From assembly GCA_902783815.1 (NCBI GenBank), contig CACZSM010000218.1, positions 1 to 7,439 of the forward strand: a stretch of 7,439 nucleotides of DNA, read 5' to 3'. The stretch comes from an uncultured Ruminococcus sp. GTDB lineage: Bacteria > Bacillota > Clostridia > Oscillospirales > Acutalibacteraceae. Under the pieces are notes generated by a model. That model saw only the letters and a list, made by a program, of their open reading frames with translations. It was not told the origin of the DNA and made no database searches. The position numbers were made by a program, and so were the translations under genes. Below are positions 1 through 6,295 of the stretch, in pieces. The stretch's first letter is position 1. Each line of letters opens with the position of its first letter.

Positions 1-2
1 AT

Positions 3-1244
3 ATAATATCTGTTGTGCTGAAAGCAAACTTTACGCAGATAAAAACAGAAACTGCTAATGTTCTGACAGTATCAGATTCTATATCTGTAAACGGATATTT
101 TGTCCGTGATGAAGAGCTTATAAAGTATAATAACGGCGGATTTGTGTCAATGACATTGTTGGATGGCGATAAGGTTTCTAAAAATGAAACGGTTGCCAAT
201 GTTTTTCCGAATGCCGGCGCAGCGGCAGATAAACAAAGAATAGATGATATGAAGGCTGAGGTGGAAAGGCTTGAACAGCTCGATAAGACCTCAATGGCAC
301 TTTCTGCTACTCCTGATGAGCTTGATAAGAATATTGACGGCCTGCTTTCACAGATCAATTTTTCTTTGTCAGACGGCGATCTGCAAAATGCAGACTCAAA
401 AACAGAAATGCTGCTTTACAGTATAAATGAAAGACAAATGGTGACGGGAAAGGTTGCAAGGTTTTCTGAAAGAATAAAGGAACTTCGTACACAGATAAGC
501 AGTCTTTCAAAGGGATCGACTGAAATGGAAAATGTAAAGCAGATCCTTTCTCCGTCTACAGGTTATTTTGTAAGTAAAGCGGATGGATACGAAAATCAGG
601 TCACTCCTGATGACCTGCTGAATATTCAGACAGGTGAGCTTAGCGGAAAAATTATGAAAAAACAGGTTGACAGTAATGTTATCGGTAAGGTAGTAAAGGG
701 AGTTTACTGGTATATAGTATGCGAGGTTTCCGGAGAGGATGCGCTGAAGATCAAGAATTCAGATTCTCTGAGCGTGGAAATACCACAGGTCAACAGTAAT
801 ATAATTTCAGTTGAACTCTTTTCTATAAATCAGAAAACAAAGACATCAGATGCAGTTGTAGTATTGCAGGGTACTTATATGAATGCTGAAATGCCTTCTA
901 TGAGGGATGAAAATATAGCCATAGTGCTGAAAACATATAAGGGTATTTATGTTTCAAAAAATGCAGTACATGAGTGTACGGTCAAGGAAATACATAAGGA
1001 TAAGGATGGAAATAAAAAGGAAGTTACGCTGAATGTAAAGGGAGTGTATATCCGTATCGGAAATGAGCTGCTTTTCAAGCAGATCGTTCCGCTTTATACA
1101 GGAAGTGATTTTGTGATATGCAAGCAGAATCCCGATGATGATGAGCTTGTCTCGCAAAATATCGGAATACTGAAAGCGTATGATGATGTTGTAGTGGAAG
1201 GAGCTAATCTGTATGACGGGAAAATTATCGACAGAACAGTTTAA
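3..1244 (+). CDS. HlyD-like membrane-fusion/adaptor family protein, 5'-truncated by the window edge
   Basis: The reading frame is open from the first complete codon (base 3) to TAA at 1242-1244, so the true start and probably an N-terminal membrane anchor lie upstream. A GTG at base 15 is available, but nothing supports it as a start. Residue numbers here count from that GTG. Residues 26-64 look like a lipoyl/biotinyl-type barrel half (NGYFVRDEE, then GGFVSMTLLDGDKVSKNETV), the pattern typical of clostridial HlyD-like proteins. Residues about 68-170 are charged, helix-rich and probably coiled coil. A second barrel-like strand set starts at STGYFVSKADGYE (181-193) and is followed by a beta-rich region to the end. 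HlyD proteins usually bridge an inner-membrane transporter to an outer partner, but no transporter is seen here. The position directly before yggS and sepF suggests an envelope or division-linked role; that is inference. The family call is fairly firm, the function unknown. Confidence 0.72.
   Translation: MISVVLKANFTQIKTETANVLTVSDSISVNGYFVRDEELIKYNNGGFVSMTLLDGDKVSKNETVANVFPNAGAAADKQRIDDMKAEVERLEQLDKTSMALSATPDELDKNIDGLLSQINFSLSDGDLQNADSKTEMLLYSINERQMVTGKVARFSERIKELRTQISSLSKGSTEMENVKQILSPSTGYFVSKADGYENQVTPDDLLNIQTGELSGKIMKKQVDSNVIGKVVKGVYWYIVCEVSGEDALKIKNSDSLSVEIPQVNSNIISVELFSINQKTKTSDAVVVLQGTYMNAEMPSMRDENIAIVLKTYKGIYVSKNAVHECTVKEIHKDKDGNKKEVTLNVKGVYIRIGNELLFKQIVPLYTGSDFVICKQNPDDDELVSQNIGILKAYDDVVVEGANLYDGKIIDRTV
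1196..1203 (+). promoter_or_regulatory. Ribosome binding site of yggS, inside the upstream gene
   Basis: GGAAGGAG lies 9 bases before ATG 1213, within the last codons of the HlyD-like gene. It decides between the two possible yggS starts (1213 over 1249) and implies that translation of the two genes is coupled. Confidence 0.7.
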
Positions 1245-1947
1245 GCGTATGGACGACATAAGGGCTAATTATGAAACAATAAGGGAAAATATTGCTCTGG
1301 CAGCAGAAAAAACCGGCAGGCGGCCAGAGGATATAACTTTCCTTGCAGCAACAAAAACTGTTGAACCGCTTTATATCAATTATGCGGTTTCTCTGGGTCT
1401 TGACGCTATCGGAGAAAACAGAGTGCAGGAACTGCTGTCAAAATATGATGAGTACGATCTTGCCAATACTGATCTCCAGTTCATAGGCCATTTGCAGACA
1501 AATAAGGTCAGACAGATAATCGGAAAGGTGTCAATGATACAGTCAGTAGATAGTGTTAAGCTCGCTGAGGAAATATCAAGACAGTCCGTTAAAAATGGCG
1601 TTCTGACAAATGTTCTGATAGAGGTAAATATTGGCAGAGAAGAAAATAAATCCGGTGTGCTTAAAGAGAATATTGATGAGTTGATTGAGAAAATAGCGGC
1701 AATGCCCTCTGTAAAAGTAAGAGGATTGATGTCTGTACCGCCGATTTGCGAGGAAAAACAGGAAATTTTAAAATTTTTTGATGATATGTATAAACTCTTT
1801 ATTGACATTTCGTCGAAAAAATTGGATAATGTATGTATGGACTTTCTTTCAATGGGAATGTCCGATGATTATTCGTATGCTATTCTGTCAGGCGCAAATA
1901 TGATAAGGGTCGGTTCAGGACTCTTCGGCGCCAGAATATACAGATGA
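1213..1947 (+). CDS. yggS: YggS/YlmE family PLP homeostasis protein
   Basis: This is a 244-residue PLP-binding protein of the YggS/PROSC (PLPBP) family, a cytosolic alanine-racemase-like TIM-barrel protein that buffers pyridoxal phosphate and has no known catalytic reaction. Visible family motifs are AATKTV with the PLP-binding Lys48, GENRVQE (67-73), FIGHLQTNK (90-98), IEVNIGREENKSG (136-148), LSMGMSDDY (212-220) and the phosphate-binding region IRVGSGLFGAR (231-241). I chose ATG 1213 because GGAAGGAG (1196-1203) sits 9 bases ahead. This makes a 32-base overlap with the preceding gene and suggests translational coupling. ATG 1249 (232 residues, beginning MDDIRANY) fits the shorter N-terminus of B. 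subtilis YlmE better but has no ribosome binding site. The gene lies 19 bases before sepF, the same order as ylmE-sepF in B. subtilis. Confidence 0.93.
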   Translation: MTGKLSTEQFKRMDDIRANYETIRENIALAAEKTGRRPEDITFLAATKTVEPLYINYAVSLGLDAIGENRVQELLSKYDEYDLANTDLQFIGHLQTNKVRQIIGKVSMIQSVDSVKLAEEISRQSVKNGVLTNVLIEVNIGREENKSGVLKENIDELIEKIAAMPSVKVRGLMSVPPICEEKQEILKFFDDMYKLFIDISSKKLDNVCMDFLSMGMSDDYSYAILSGANMIRVGSGLFGARIYR

Positions 1948-1952
1948 AAAAC

Positions 1953-1958
1953 AGGAGG
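1953..1958 (+). promoter_or_regulatory. Consensus ribosome binding site of sepF
   Basis: A perfect AGGAGG lies 8 bases before ATG 1967, in the 19-base gap after yggS. It is the strongest Shine-Dalgarno sequence in the window, so strong translation of sepF is likely. Confidence 0.85.
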
Positions 1959-1966
1959 AAAATAAA

Positions 1967-2428
1967 ATGGCAGGTTTTATGGGAAAATTCAAGAGTATTT
2001 TGAAGCAGCCTGAGGATGAGGTTGAGTACGAGGATTTCTATGACGATACAGAGGCAATGGAAGAGAATAGTCAGCCTGATATGGATGTGGATGACTCGGA
2101 TACTGAAACAGTGTCATCTGATAATGTGATCAATATCCATGATTCCGCAGCAGTACAGTTCGTCCTTTTCAAGCCGGAGGCTTTTGACCCGTCCGTTAAG
2201 GAAATGGCTAATGAGCTGATGAAAAGGAATACTGTTATCCTTAATGTTGAGGATACAAATAAGGATGTTTCAAGAAGAATTATTGACTTCCTCGGAGGCG
2301 TTGCCTATGCAAACAGCGGTAATGTAAAAAAGGTGGCAGAGGATACATTTATTATAATGCCAAGCAATGTGACACTTTCGGGTCAGGATGCTATGGATGA
2401 AGTCGGAAGCGATAATGTTTACTTCTGA
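1967..2428 (+). CDS. sepF: Cell division protein SepF
   Basis: SepF is a cytosolic division protein that binds the FtsZ C-terminal tail, polymerises into rings or arcs and tethers the Z-ring to the membrane. This 153-residue protein has the usual length and three-part layout. Residues 1-13 (MAGFMGKFKSILK) form a likely amphipathic membrane-binding helix. Residues 15-52 are a strongly acidic, low-complexity linker. Residues about 61-140 are the conserved globular SepF domain, with the signature RRIIDFLGGVAYA (103-115) and the family-typical stretch ending MPSNVTLSG (131-139). The tail after 140 is short and acidic and ends NVYF. The start is set by the AGGAGG site. In B. subtilis, ylmG and ylmH follow sepF; here divIVA follows after 38 bases. 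Confidence 0.95.
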   Translation: MAGFMGKFKSILKQPEDEVEYEDFYDDTEAMEENSQPDMDVDDSDTETVSSDNVINIHDSAAVQFVLFKPEAFDPSVKEMANELMKRNTVILNVEDTNKDVSRRIIDFLGGVAYANSGNVKKVAEDTFIIMPSNVTLSGQDAMDEVGSDNVYF

Positions 2429-2454
2429 TTTTTGACAGCCGAAAGTAGAAATAT

Positions 2455-2460
2455 GGGGGT
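2455..2460 (+). promoter_or_regulatory. Non-canonical ribosome binding site for the GTG start of divIVA
   Basis: GGGGGT differs from the consensus GGAGGT at one position, where a G:U pair with 16S rRNA remains possible. It ends 6 bases before GTG 2467. No alternative site precedes the in-frame ATG at 2485, so this sequence supports the GTG start. Confidence 0.6.
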
Positions 2461-2466
2461 AACATT

Positions 2467-3372
2467 GTGATAACATTAGAGGAAATGGAAAATATAAGTT
2501 TCCGCAAGTCTGGATTCAGCGGATATAAATGCGATGATGTTGATGACTTTGTGGAAAAGGTTGTTCAGAAGGTAAAAAGCTTAGAAAGAGCAAACAGGGA
2601 GCTTGAATCAAGACTTGAACAACAGAATTCTGAGATCACAAAGTGTAAGGAAAAGGCAGAGAGCGTTCAGAATGCTCTTATTACGGCTGAAATGACTGCT
2701 AAACAGATAGTAATGGAGGCTACACGCAAATCTGATGAGCAGCTCTCTGAGGCTAAGGAAAAGGCAGAAACACTTGTAAGAGATGCTCAGGAAAGAGCAG
2801 AAAAGATCGATCAGGAGGCAAATGCAAAGATCGAGGAACTTATCAATAAAACTCTGCGCGAATCATCCTACCAGATAGAGGAGAATAACGCGATAATAGA
2901 GGCTCAGAAGGAAAAACTGATAAGGATAATGTCTGAAACAAATAAGTTCAGGAATTATCTGATACAGTCATATAAAGATCATCTTAAGATAATAAATGAT
3001 ATGACTAAGCCGGAGGATATCGAAAGACGAAAGGGAGAGCTTGATGCTGCTTACCCTGAAATGCACGGAAATCAGCCGATCGAATATCAGAGCGTTGCTC
3101 AGCCTGCTGCTGAACAAGAAGCTGCTGGTGCTGAGGAACAGGCTGCGCCAAAAGAGGAAGAATTCGTGTTTGTAGGCGGCACAGACGAACAACCAGAGCA
3201 GGAGACTGCGTCTGAACAGGCTGTCGCTGAAACACCGGCAGTTCCTGAGAGCACCGCACCGGCTGAGAAAGAAGATTCAATTACGCTTATCGGTTCGCCT
3301 ATGCCTGCAATAGAGACAGATGTTGATTACCGCAGGCGTAAGTCCGGAAAAGGACATAAAAGAAGAAGATAA
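2467..3372 (+). CDS. divIVA: DivIVA-family cell pole/division scaffold with long charged tail
   Basis: DivIVA proteins are coiled-coil scaffolds that recognise negatively curved membrane at poles and septa and recruit partners. The N-terminal domain is clear: ITLEEMENISF, then the GFSGY turn (16-20) and DDVDDFVEKV (23-32), matching the family pattern F-x-GY-x-x-x-x-V-x-x-F. Starting at GTG 2467 keeps the family N-terminus (compare LTPNDIHNKTF in B. subtilis); ATG 2485 would remove it. The membrane-inserting Phe17 is kept, but the next residue is Ser18 where B. subtilis has Arg18. Residues about 28-170 are heptad-like, Glu/Lys-rich coiled coil. Residues about 195-285 are a disordered Ala/Glu/Gln/Pro-rich segment, and residues 289-301 are a very basic end with 9 Lys/Arg in 13. 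At 301 residues it is far longer than the 164 of B. subtilis DivIVA, and the excess is mostly this tail. A general DivIVA-domain name is certain; equivalence to B. subtilis DivIVA is inferred from synteny. Confidence 0.9.
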   Translation: MITLEEMENISFRKSGFSGYKCDDVDDFVEKVVQKVKSLERANRELESRLEQQNSEITKCKEKAESVQNALITAEMTAKQIVMEATRKSDEQLSEAKEKAETLVRDAQERAEKIDQEANAKIEELINKTLRESSYQIEENNAIIEAQKEKLIRIMSETNKFRNYLIQSYKDHLKIINDMTKPEDIERRKGELDAAYPEMHGNQPIEYQSVAQPAAEQEAAGAEEQAAPKEEEFVFVGGTDEQPEQETASEQAVAETPAVPESTAPAEKEDSITLIGSPMPAIETDVDYRRRKSGKGHKRRR

Positions 3373-3380
3373 TCATTTTT

Positions 3381-3426
3381 CCTGAATTCCGGCACTGTAT
3401 GTGTCGGATTTCGGGTTATTAATTTT
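3381..3426 (+). terminator. Intergenic hairpin between divIVA and ileS, possible weak terminator or attenuator
   Basis: Bases 3381-3395 pair with 3401-3415 around a 5-base TGTAT loop. This gives a 15-position stem with one T-T mismatch (3387/3409) and two G:U pairs (3383/3413 and 3392/3404). It is followed by TTATTAATTTT (3416-3426), which is T-rich but interrupted, so termination may be incomplete. The hairpin begins 8 bases after the divIVA stop and ends 29 bases before the ileS start. It could instead be an mRNA processing or stabilising structure. Confidence 0.42.
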
Positions 3427-3444
3427 ACAGAGGAGAGAAAACCA

Positions 3445-6231
3445 ATGCCGCAGGATTATAACAGTACCCTTAATCTGCCGAAAACGGATTTTCCAATGAG
3501 AGCAGGTCTGCCTAAGTCAGAGCCTGTAACATTGAAGCGCTGGCAGGAAAGTAAGGTTTATGAAAAGCTGATGGAGCTGAATGAGGGAAAGCCCCTCTAT
3601 GTTCTGCATGACGGACCTCCGTATGCAAACGGAAATATCCATCTTGGCCACGCGCTGAATAAAACTTTGAAGGATATAATTGTAAGATATAAGAATATGA
3701 CGGGATTCAAGTCACCGTATGTACCGGGCTGGGATACTCATGGACTGCCTACAGAGCTTAAGGCAAGAAAGAAAGCCGGAGTAAGCAATTCGGATGCAAT
3801 ATCGGATGTTGAACTCAGAAGGATCTGCCGTGAATTCGCGCAGACATATATTGATAACCAGAGGGAACAGTTCAAGCGTCTTGGCGGTATTGCAGAATGG
3901 GATAATCCATATATCACCCTTACGCATGATTTTGAGGCAAAACAGGTAGAAATATTTGCTGATATGGCAAGCAAGGGCTATATATACAGAGGTCTGAAGC
4001 CGGTATATTGGTGTCCTGACTGTCAGACAGCTCTTGCTGAGGCTGAGATCGAGTATGGCGAGGATCCATGTCATTCAATTTATGTAAAGTTCAAGGTAAC
4101 AGATGATCTCGGCAAATTGAGCGCAATGGGCGCTGATCTGAAAAACACATATTTTGTAATATGGACTACAACAACCTGGACACTTCCTGCTAATGTGGCA
4201 ATATGCGTTGGACCGAGATTCAATTATAGTCTTATCAAGTGTGACGGCGAATTCTATGTTATGGCAGAGGAACTCTATGCTGCTGCAATGGAGGCTGCCG
4301 GCAAGGAAAACTATGAGGTCATAGGCACAATAAAGGGCGCAGAGCTTGAATATATGAAAACAGCTCATCCTTTCCTTGACAGGACCTCTCTTGTAATAGT
4401 GGGCGATCATGTTACTCTTGAAAGCGGTACCGGCTGCGTTCATACGGCGCCAGGTCACGGTGTTGACGACTATAATGTTTGCCGTAATTATGAGGAACTT
4501 CCGATGGTAGTACCTGTAGATGCGCAGGGCAGACTTACAGAGGAAGCAGGTATGTTTGCAGGTCTGCTTACAGAAGATGCAAATAAGCCTATCGCTGAAT
4601 ATCTTGATAAGACAGGCGCTCTCTTTGCTCTGAAAAAGATAATTCACCAGTATCCGCACTGTTGGAGATGTAAAAAGCCGGTATTGTTCAGAGCTACAAA
4701 ACAGTGGTTCTGCTCGGTTGATGATATTAAGGACGCGGCTGTTGATGAAATACGCAAAATAGAGTGGATCCCGGCATGGGGCGAGGATCGTATAAGCTCA
4801 ATGGTTCGTGAGCGTAAGGACTGGTGTATTTCCCGTCAGAGAAAATGGGGCGTTCCGATACCGATATTCTTCTGTAAGGACTGCGGAGAGCCTATACTTG
4901 AAAAGAATGTTATGCTTCATGTTTCAGGACTCTTCGGACAGTATGGATCTGATATCTGGTATGAAAAGGATGCCGCTGAGCTTATCCCTCAGGGACTTGA
5001 ATGTCCGAAATGCGGATGCGCGGAATTCACCAAGGAAAAGGATATAATGGATGTATGGTTCGATTCAGGCGTATCTCATGCGGCTGTATGCGGTTCAAGA
5101 GATTATCTGAAATGGCCTGCTGACCTGTATCTTGAGGGCGCGGATCAGTACAGAGGTTGGTTCCAGTCATCACTTCTCACATCTGTTGCTGCTTTCGGAA
5201 AGGCTCCGTACAAGACGGTCGTTACTCATGGCTGGGTAGTAGATGGTCAGGGCAGAAAGATGTCAAAGTCACTCGGCAACGGTATAGAGCCGGAGGATAT
5301 TATCTCTCAGTACGGCGCAGATATACTCAGACTCTGGGTATCTTCAACAGATTATCAGGCGGATGTAAGAATCTCTAAGGAAATACTTGCACAGCTTAGT
5401 GAGGCTTACAGAAAGATCAGAAATACTGCTCGTTATATTCTTGGAAACCTCAGTGACTTTGATCCTGATAATGATATTATTCCTACAGAGGAGCTTCTTC
5501 CTATAGATAAGTGGGCGCTTATGAAGCTCGATGAGCTTAATGATAAGGTCAGAAAGGCTTACGATACATTTGATTTCCATATAGTTTATCAGGCACTTCA
5601 TAATTTCTGTGTTGTAGATATGAGTAATTTCTACTTCGATGTGCTTAAGGACAGACTCTATACGGAAAAGTCAGACAGTAAGGAAAGAAGAGCAGCTCAG
5701 ACAACGATCTATAAGATACTCGATGCAATGGCAAGACTTGTTTCTCCGATACTTGTATATACATCTGATGAGATCTGGCAGTATATGCCGCATGATAAGT
5801 CGGCAAATGCAGAAAATGTACTCTTTAATGATATGCCTGAAAAGACGGGTATAAATATAGATGAGAGCTTTGTTGCAATGTGGGACAGAATACATGAAAC
5901 TCGTGATATTGTAAAGAAAGCTATAGAGGTAGAGGTAAAGAGCAAGAATATCAGATCCTCGCTTGAGGCAAAGGTCGTACTCAAATGCAGCGGTGAACAG
6001 CTTGAATTCCTCAGATCAGCTGAGAAGGAGCTTGCAGCAGCATTTATTGTATCAGCAGTTGAGATAACAGAGGCTGAAACAGAGGGACTTGAAGTAGAGG
6101 TGCTTCATGCAGAGGGAGATAAGTGTGAGCGCTGCTGGGTATTCAGCAAAACAGTAGGTCAGAGCAGCAAGCATCCGACACTTTGCAGCAGATGTGCAAA
6201 GGTAATGGAAGCTATGGAGCTTGATATGTGA
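3445..6231 (+). CDS. ileS: Isoleucyl-tRNA synthetase, bacterial zinc-containing type 1
   Basis: IleRS charges tRNA-Ile with isoleucine using ATP in the cytosol and hydrolyses mischarged valine. The gene is complete at 928 residues, the normal size for the type 1 enzyme. In order: the class I HIGH motif as HLGH at 66-69 (within PPYANGNIHLGH); the CP1 editing domain with WTTTTWTLPAN (240-250) and GTGCVHTAPGHG followed by VDDY (328-343), including the acidic pair D341/D342; the Zn-like CPDC, CWRC, CKDC and CPKC clusters; DVWFDSG near the active site; and KMSKS at 605-609 followed by LGN. The anticodon-binding helical domain follows. A C-terminal zinc finger has C894, C897, C914 and C917. The C-terminal Zn finger and the GRKMSKSLGN context mark the ileS1 type. 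AGGAG at 3431-3435 lies 9 bases before ATG 3445. The divIVA-ileS order matches B. subtilis. No frameshift or missing motif is seen. Confidence 0.98.
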   Translation: MPQDYNSTLNLPKTDFPMRAGLPKSEPVTLKRWQESKVYEKLMELNEGKPLYVLHDGPPYANGNIHLGHALNKTLKDIIVRYKNMTGFKSPYVPGWDTHGLPTELKARKKAGVSNSDAISDVELRRICREFAQTYIDNQREQFKRLGGIAEWDNPYITLTHDFEAKQVEIFADMASKGYIYRGLKPVYWCPDCQTALAEAEIEYGEDPCHSIYVKFKVTDDLGKLSAMGADLKNTYFVIWTTTTWTLPANVAICVGPRFNYSLIKCDGEFYVMAEELYAAAMEAAGKENYEVIGTIKGAELEYMKTAHPFLDRTSLVIVGDHVTLESGTGCVHTAPGHGVDDYNVCRNYEELPMVVPVDAQGRLTEEAGMFAGLLTEDANKPIAEYLDKTGALFALKKIIHQYPHCWRCKKPVLFRATKQWFCSVDDIKDAAVDEIRKIEWIPAWGEDRISSMVRERKDWCISRQRKWGVPIPIFFCKDCGEPILEKNVMLHVSGLFGQYGSDIWYEKDAAELIPQGLECPKCGCAEFTKEKDIMDVWFDSGVSHAAVCGSRDYLKWPADLYLEGADQYRGWFQSSLLTSVAAFGKAPYKTVVTHGWVVDGQGRKMSKSLGNGIEPEDIISQYGADILRLWVSSTDYQADVRISKEILAQLSEAYRKIRNTARYILGNLSDFDPDNDIIPTEELLPIDKWALMKLDELNDKVRKAYDTFDFHIVYQALHNFCVVDMSNFYFDVLKDRLYTEKSDSKERRAAQTTIYKILDAMARLVSPILVYTSDEIWQYMPHDKSANAENVLFNDMPEKTGINIDESFVAMWDRIHETRDIVKKAIEVEVKSKNIRSSLEAKVVLKCSGEQLEFLRSAEKELAAAFIVSAVEITEAETEGLEVEVLHAEGDKCERCWVFSKTVGQSSKHPTLCSRCAKVMEAMELDM

Positions 6232-6232
6232 T

Positions 6233-6270
6233 AAAAAAACGGCGGTGTATCATTTGATGCACCGCTTTTT
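6233..6270 (+). terminator. Intrinsic terminator after ileS
   Basis: Two bases after the ileS TGA there is a run of seven A (6233-6239). A 10-bp stem follows, with GCGGTGTATC (6242-6251) pairing to GATGCACCGC (6256-6265); its single G:U pair is 6248/6259 and the loop is the four bases ATTT. Five T follow (6266-6270). This is a textbook Rho-independent shape, and the A and T tracts could let it act on both strands. It ends 25 bases before the preferred lspA start and precedes the lspA ribosome binding site, so read-through or an unseen promoter must supply lspA-rluD transcription. Confidence 0.85.
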
Positions 6271-6283
6271 GATAGTGAATAGA

Positions 6284-6290
6284 GAGGTGA
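6284..6290 (+). promoter_or_regulatory. Ribosome binding site that places the lspA start at TTG 6296
   Basis: GAGGTGA ends 5 bases before TTG 6296, with its GAGG core ending 8 bases before. The in-frame alternatives fit less well. TTG 6221 lies inside ileS, ATG 6257 lies inside the terminator stem, GTG 6287 overlaps this site and ATG 6308 is too far away. Confidence 0.65.
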
Positions 6291-6295
6291 GCTGT

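Noticed and set aside
954..1259. A minus-strand open frame of about 100 codons opposite the end of the HlyD-like gene.
   Set aside because: It is fully overlapped by a well-supported plus-strand gene, Ile-rich and without recognisable domain or context.
2432..2437. A perfect TTGACA just after sepF, as a -35 box for divIVA.
   Set aside because: At 16-18 bases downstream the sequence is the G-run ribosome binding site, with no TATAAT-like hexamer. The nearest AT-rich hexamers are only 11-14 bases away.
3005..3280. A minus-strand open frame rich in Gln, Pro and Leu opposite the divIVA tail.
   Set aside because: It is the complement of the repetitive Ala/Glu codons of the DivIVA tail; its composition follows from that bias and it resembles no known protein.
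3416..3426. TTATTAATTTT before ileS as a -10 element.
   Set aside because: No -35-like hexamer lies at the right distance; that position falls inside the hairpin. It fits better as the imperfect T tract of the hairpin.
4075..4659. A 194-codon open frame on the minus strand inside ileS.
   Set aside because: It lies wholly within the conserved editing domain of IleRS, has Cys/Ile/His-rich composition typical of an antisense shadow, and has no recognisable motif.
4000..5040. Several CxxC pairs in the middle of IleRS as a sign of an inserted zinc domain or fusion.
   Set aside because: Such CxxC pairs are common in bacterial IleRS, and the 928-residue length leaves no room for an inserted domain.
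6221..6295. An upstream extension of lspA to TTG 6221 or ATG 6257.
   Set aside because: The added residues run through the terminator stem, show no LspA-like sequence and have no usable ribosome binding site. The open frame here looks accidental.
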